A stretch of 64,000 bases of DNA from Spirochaetaceae bacterium (lineage in GTDB: Bacteria; Spirochaetota; Spirochaetia; DSM-27196; PWMO01), in assembly GCA_007693945.1 (NCBI GenBank), contig RECP01000052.1, positions 24,594-88,593 on the forward strand, in the 5' to 3' direction. Below, one piece after another: positions 60,024 through 64,000 of this stretch (within the stretch, counting starts at the first letter, position 1; every line of letters begins with the position of its first letter). A model generated the notes under the pieces. The model was not told where the DNA came from. It searched no databases and was given only the letters and a program-made list of their open reading frames with translations. Both the position numbers and the translations under genes were made by a program.

Positions 60024-62330
60024 CTAGTATGGATACCCGATGGCGAGGTTAAACACCAGATTATCGCGTCGCCATTCGCGGTCACTGAAATCCATCGCGT
60101 CAATCACCCAGCGATCGCCTTTGTCGCGCCACGGCTTGTGCAAGGGCGCCGCAACATCGAGCCGCAGCACAAAGAACGATGGATCGATACGCACCCCGAG
60201 TCCGGCGCCAACCGCGGTCTGATCGAGCAATGTCTGCGGGTCAAACAGGCCGGTGGTTTGATCCTGTTCGTGGCCCAGGGTCCAGATGTTGCCGGCATCG
60301 GCGAACAGCGCGCCTTTGAGAACACCGACAATCGGAAAGCGGTACTCCAGATTGGTCTCGAGCCGCATGTCCCCGCTGCGTTCCAGCGCCGGACCGCCCT
60401 CACTCTGCGGCGGCACCGCTCCCGGACCGATGGTGCGGCCTTGAAACGCGCGAATGCTGTTGGTTCCGCCGACCGAGAACTGCTTGATCCTCGGAAGCGC
60501 CGAGGCATTACCAAACGCGTATCCGGCACCGGCCAGCAGTCGCACGGCCAGCTTGCTTCGCTCGGTCAGCGGCACAAAGTAGCGAACGTCATTGTCCAGC
60601 CGCACAAACTGAGAATACGGCGTCTCCATGATCAACGCGGGATCGTCGGCATCCGGGTACTGTCCGTCGTACAAACCCCACACAGCCGACAGCAGATTAC
60701 CCGCCAGGTTGACGTTGACGTTGACAACCGTATTGTTGCGCCGTTGCGTATGCATCTGATCGTTGTAAAACAGCGAGTAGGATCCGCCGATAATGAACTG
60801 CTCCTCAAAACTGCGGCGAAGGCTCGGATTCTGATCGAGCAACTGGTCGAACTCACGGCTGAAATCGCGGGGACGGACGAACGTCACTTCAAGCGGGCGC
60901 AACTGATGGCGGATCTCCCTGCGCGGACTCCAGTCGTAGCCAAACGAGCCCGAGATCTGATCAAGACGGTATGTATCAACGCGTGTCAGTGTGTTGAAAC
61001 CCACGCTGATCCCGGTTCGCGGCAGAACCGCCGCGGCCGGCGGCGGTTGATCCACAAACGGGGCAACAATGCGCGGCACTGTCAAGCGCATGTCGGCACC
61101 CACTTCCCACGAATCAAGCGTCAGCTGCTCAGTGCCCAACCGTGTCTCAAACGCCGACGAGGCATCAATCGTGAACTCCTCCGCCCCCCCGAACGCGTTG
61201 CGGTCCCGATAGCGCAACTGCAGTCCCGGACCCGCGAAGTCGTTCGAACGGGTAACCATCTGCAGTTCACCCTCGATCATCTTCTCCCGAACGGGAGTAA
61301 GGTAGACAATGGCGTGCAGCGCCTCGCTCGCTTCGATGTACTGGTAGCGGATGTTGACGAATCGATAGACCCCCAGACTCATCAGTCGGTTGATGGTTGC
61401 CAGATGAAGGGCGCGGCTGTAGGTGTCACCCGGTTTGAAGGGAATAGCATCAACCACCACTTCGGGCCGCACTCCCGGCTCGCTGCCGATGTAGTCGTAG
61501 TCCGCGGCAATCTCGATTGTGCGGGCACCCTCCGGCGGCTCCCGGCGGCCGGGGCTGTGCTCGGCATAGACAGTGATCCTGTCTATCGAATGCCGACGAC
61601 GCGCGCGCTGCGGGGTGTCGTCCTTGACCGTCAGCTCGAGTTCAACAGTGCGATTGGTCTGATCCAGGTCGGCCTCGAACAGCAGAAAATCGGGCGTAAA
61701 GGCGTAGAAGCCGACGTTCTTGAGCGCCCGATCGATGCGGATCCGTTCTTCTCGCAAGGTCTCCAGCCGGTACACCTCAGCGGGCCGAATCAAGGTTTCG
61801 GCCGAAGTGGCGCGGATTGCCTCCGACAACGCGCTGTCGTCCTGCGGCCAGCTGATTGACCCTATGCGATACGGCTGGTGCACCACCACATCGAACTGCA
61901 GTCCGGCGGTTCTACGGCGCTCCACGATTGAATACTGCACGTCAGCCTCGAAATACCCATGGTTCATCAACCAGCTTCGCATGCGCCCGGCGTTGGACTC
62001 AGGCGACACCTGTTCAAAGAGTACCGGCTCTTCGGCAAATCGATCCACGACCCACGCACGCAAGCCCGGTCCGTCGGCCTCGCCCACAGCGTGGTAGATC
62101 CACACCCGCGGCCGCATGATTCCAAACCAGGCTCTGTTTGGTAACGGCCGCACCACATCTTCGAGGTCAGATGCGAGCGACCGCTTGCCGGGCACCCGTT
62201 CCTCGGAGGCCACGTCGACAGCTGCACCGCTGTACAGCTGCTGGTCATCCTCGAGAAAGCGCACCGTTGTGCAGCCCGTGACCGCCGCCATCACGGCTGT
62301 CACCAGCAGCAGACGCCATGGAGATCTCAC
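60024..62330 (-). CDS. Omp85-family outer-membrane lipoprotein, TamL-like
   Basis: A 768-residue protein. The signal peptide ends in a lipobox (AVMAAVTGC, Cys 20). The following TTVRFLEDDQQLYSG resembles the start of TamL, the lipidated TamA relative known from Bacteroidetes and related phyla. POTRA-like repeats span residues about 30-360 (ALKNVGFYAFTPDFLLFEAD; TINRLMSLGVYRFVNIRYQY). The 16-strand barrel contains the L6 motif region FSVGGTNSIRAFQGRTIGPG and ends in FNLAIGYPY. Its partner gene, a TamB-like protein, overlaps its start by four bases (ATGA). It is clearly distinct from BamA in the same window. Confidence 0.8.
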   Translation of the reverse strand: MRSPWRLLLVTAVMAAVTGCTTVRFLEDDQQLYSGAAVDVASEERVPGKRSLASDLEDVVRPLPNRAWFGIMRPRVWIYHAVGEADGPGLRAWVVDRFAEEPVLFEQVSPESNAGRMRSWLMNHGYFEADVQYSIVERRRTAGLQFDVVVHQPYRIGSISWPQDDSALSEAIRATSAETLIRPAEVYRLETLREERIRIDRALKNVGFYAFTPDFLLFEADLDQTNRTVELELTVKDDTPQRARRRHSIDRITVYAEHSPGRREPPEGARTIEIAADYDYIGSEPGVRPEVVVDAIPFKPGDTYSRALHLATINRLMSLGVYRFVNIRYQYIEASEALHAIVYLTPVREKMIEGELQMVTRSNDFAGPGLQLRYRDRNAFGGAEEFTIDASSAFETRLGTEQLTLDSWEVGADMRLTVPRIVAPFVDQPPPAAAVLPRTGISVGFNTLTRVDTYRLDQISGSFGYDWSPRREIRHQLRPLEVTFVRPRDFSREFDQLLDQNPSLRRSFEEQFIIGGSYSLFYNDQMHTQRRNNTVVNVNVNLAGNLLSAVWGLYDGQYPDADDPALIMETPYSQFVRLDNDVRYFVPLTERSKLAVRLLAGAGYAFGNASALPRIKQFSVGGTNSIRAFQGRTIGPGAVPPQSEGGPALERSGDMRLETNLEYRFPIVGVLKGALFADAGNIWTLGHEQDQTTGLFDPQTLLDQTAVGAGLGVRIDPSFFVLRLDVAAPLHKPWRDKGDRWVIDAMDFSDREWRRDNLVFNLAIGYPY

Positions 62331-64000
62331 TCTGCTTCCCGTTCCTCATCGCGCTTTCTGGCAGCCTGTGCCTGCGCGCGCAATCCAGACCACGGCAGCC
62401 GGTCAAACTCGTGCCGAAAGACAAACGACACACCGGTGGTGGTCAGCGCGCCGTCTACCGGCCCCTGATATGCCTGTTCGCGAAACCCGCGGATACGGTA
62501 ACGTCCGTCGGCGGTCAACAAGTACTCAATCGAGAGGTCACCGACGATCTCGCTGAAACCGGTCTCGCGGCTGCGTTCTCCCTCCACGTCAAATTGCCCG
62601 CCGAAGCGGACGATAAGACGTTCGTCGAGCAGTCGTTGACTGATCTGTACTCCCACCTCGGTACGTCCCTCCGGTCCACGCTCGGTGAACTCCTCGTAGG
62701 ACTCAACCTCGAAGGTCAGGTCCACTCCGGGAATAACCCGTTGCGAAAGCGCGTTGAGCTGGTACGTCAGCAGTTGGCTCGCGCTGCTGCGCGTTCCGGC
62801 CGCCACCACTGCCGCCTCGTCTATCCCGCCGAAGTCGTCCGCCACAAACTGGTTCAATACGATCAACGCGAACGCCTGCGTATTGCGCCGCGATTCCTGC
62901 TGGTTGATCTGCTGCACCGCCGCATACGGAGCTCCGCCCATCGCGGCGCGGTCCTGCACCGGCATATCGAGCGAAAAATCGATCTCGGGCTGCATCAGCC
63001 TGCCCTGCATGCTCAGAATCACCTGAAACGGCAGCTCTCCGACAATCGGCGCGCGCTCTTCGATGGCTGCCTGCGGTGCAAGCAGCGGTGCAACCGAAGT
63101 ACGAACCGTGTACGACGCACTGATATCGAGGGTTGCATCGAATGGATCACCGGTCCAGACCACGTTACTACCGGAGACAATTGCGAACTCACGACGCGTG
63201 ATGTTGTAGAACGAGAGCACGTAGCCGCCTTCACTGATCTCATAGCGTCCGGAGAGGCTGAGCATGCCGCTCGGATCAATACCAAGGCTCAATTCACCCC
63301 CCCCGCGCATTCTCAACCGGTCACCGCTGCGCTCGTCAACGATCAGTTCCACTACGCTGGATGGGTCGACCTGCAGATTGGCGGTAATGTTCGCTCCACG
63401 GAAAACGGTGCGTGCAGGCTCTGCGTGCGGCTCTCGTTCCGACTCCGTTTGTGAGCCGCGAAACCGTATCACTCCCTCTGCATCGCCAACCGCCGCCCCG
63501 GGGTCGGGCAGTACAAACGTGACTGCGCTGCCCCGCAGCAGACCAACTGACCCCAGTGCGCGCGGCTCCGCAAGCGGGCCGCTGAGTTGCAGGTCGCTGT
63601 CCACCACCAGTCTGCCATGGAAACGCGGGTTCTGACGCGCGGTCGTATTGAGAACGGTAAAACGGTCGGCGCTTACGCTCAGATCAAGCATGATATCCGC
63701 CGGATCGGGCGCCAGCGCCACCTCACCGTGGATCACGGCGCGATTACCCGCGCGGTCGCGAACGCTGAAGTCGACAAAGCGCATCGTGTTGCGCGTGATC
63801 TCGACCACTTCGTCGCCCACGGCGAACGAGGTTCCGAGTTGAGTTACCGAGAACTCGGTATCACGAAACCCGATCCGCCCGCTTATTTGCGGGGAATCGG
63901 GCGTTCCCGCCAGTCTGATAGTGCCGCTGACATACCCGGATGTGTCCGTCAGCTCGTCGGGGATATAGCCCGAAAGGTACTCAATATCCAGGTGCGCCAG
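62327..64000 (-). CDS. Second TamB-like (DUF490) protein, N-terminus cut by window edge
   Basis: The minus frame is open from the right edge (64000) to the stop at 62327, giving 557 residues of the C-terminal region. It has the DUF490 pattern: repeated beta segments (ISGRIGFRDTEFSVTQLGTS, GNRAVIHGEVALAPDPADIM, GRYEISEGGYVLSFYNITRR) and QTLAFA-like NTQAFALIVLNQFVADDF. The barrel-like end is FVFRHEFDRLPWSG with a charged tail. It is coupled by ATGA overlap to the TamL-like gene, as expected for a TAM pair. A GTG at 63820 should not be taken as its start because the conserved frame continues upstream of it. Confidence 0.8.
   Translation of the reverse strand: MAHLDIEYLSGYIPDELTDTSGYVSGTIRLAGTPDSPQISGRIGFRDTEFSVTQLGTSFAVGDEVVEITRNTMRFVDFSVRDRAGNRAVIHGEVALAPDPADIMLDLSVSADRFTVLNTTARQNPRFHGRLVVDSDLQLSGPLAEPRALGSVGLLRGSAVTFVLPDPGAAVGDAEGVIRFRGSQTESEREPHAEPARTVFRGANITANLQVDPSSVVELIVDERSGDRLRMRGGGELSLGIDPSGMLSLSGRYEISEGGYVLSFYNITRREFAIVSGSNVVWTGDPFDATLDISASYTVRTSVAPLLAPQAAIEERAPIVGELPFQVILSMQGRLMQPEIDFSLDMPVQDRAAMGGAPYAAVQQINQQESRRNTQAFALIVLNQFVADDFGGIDEAAVVAAGTRSSASQLLTYQLNALSQRVIPGVDLTFEVESYEEFTERGPEGRTEVGVQISQRLLDERLIVRFGGQFDVEGERSRETGFSEIVGDLSIEYLLTADGRYRIRGFREQAYQGPVDGALTTTGVSFVFRHEFDRLPWSGLRAQAQAARKRDEEREAE

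Noticed and set aside
60138..61859. 573-codon open frame on the plus strand
   Set aside because: Antisense shadow of the TamL-like gene; no domain or start signal of its own.

Overview
The window (about 59-60% GC by eye, densely coded, no gap over about 225 bp) is a housekeeping and cell-envelope stretch of a diderm bacterium, most probably a free-living spirochaete of the Spirochaeta/Alkalispirochaeta kind. Support for that placement: a GreA of about 900 residues with a long N-terminal extension, a tamB-bamA-skp-mutS block, a divergent PRPP synthase, two signal peptidase I genes, and lycopene cyclase plus CruF genes that fit pigmented free-living spirochaetes. The species was not identified. 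No insertion sequence, prophage, CRISPR array, rRNA or tRNA gene was seen.

Layout. 1-9642 (minus): a long operon-like run recA-folK-scpA-scpB-rluB-cmk-rpsA, then a sigma-54 activator, a TPR membrane protein and a CHASE2 sensor protein cut by the left edge. 9772-11613 (plus): an exported protein and a PRPP synthase. 11675-15197 (minus): dtd and three envelope TPR/beta-rich proteins. 15419-19104 (plus): a TPR protein and the giant GreA. 19184-28647 (minus): rpsO, a pnp gene interrupted by an in-frame TAG, dut, lptF, lptG, tgt, murJ and a HEAT-repeat protein. 28746-34729 (minus): rimP-nusA-infB-rbfA-truB behind a promoter and a hairpin that looks like an attenuator; comF lies upstream. 35665-37614 (plus): crtY and cruF. 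37600-47675 (minus): tamB-bamA-skp-mutS. 47756-48982 (plus): tmk and a small exported protein. 48976-55860 (minus): lepB1-lepB2-hemW and yebC-ruvC-ruvA-ruvB-queA. 55932-59845 (plus, apart from one small minus gene): a PEGA/SUMF1 protein, smpB, an inositol-monophosphatase family enzyme and ssrA (tmRNA). 60024-64000 (minus): a TamL-like Omp85 lipoprotein and the C-terminal part of a second TamB-like protein, cut by the right edge.

How the genes fit together. Much of the window serves translation and RNA metabolism (rpsA, cmk, rluB, rimP-nusA-infB-rbfA-truB-rpsO-pnp, greA, tmRNA/SmpB, tgt/queA, dtd), DNA repair and chromosome maintenance (recA, ruvABC, mutS, scpAB, dut, tmk) and outer-membrane building (BamA, Skp, two TamB-like proteins, a TamL-like protein, LptF/G, MurJ, signal peptidases). 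The most unusual observations are the TAG codon exactly at the PH1-helical/PH2 junction of PNPase, a terminator hairpin inside the rimP-nusA leader, a signal-peptidase paralogue without a single lysine, a thymidylate kinase whose P-loop lysine is threonine, and a recurring promoter layout in which -10 boxes sit only 6-9 bases before the start codon, implying leaderless mRNAs.

All calls come from reading the sequence and recalled family knowledge; no database search was run.
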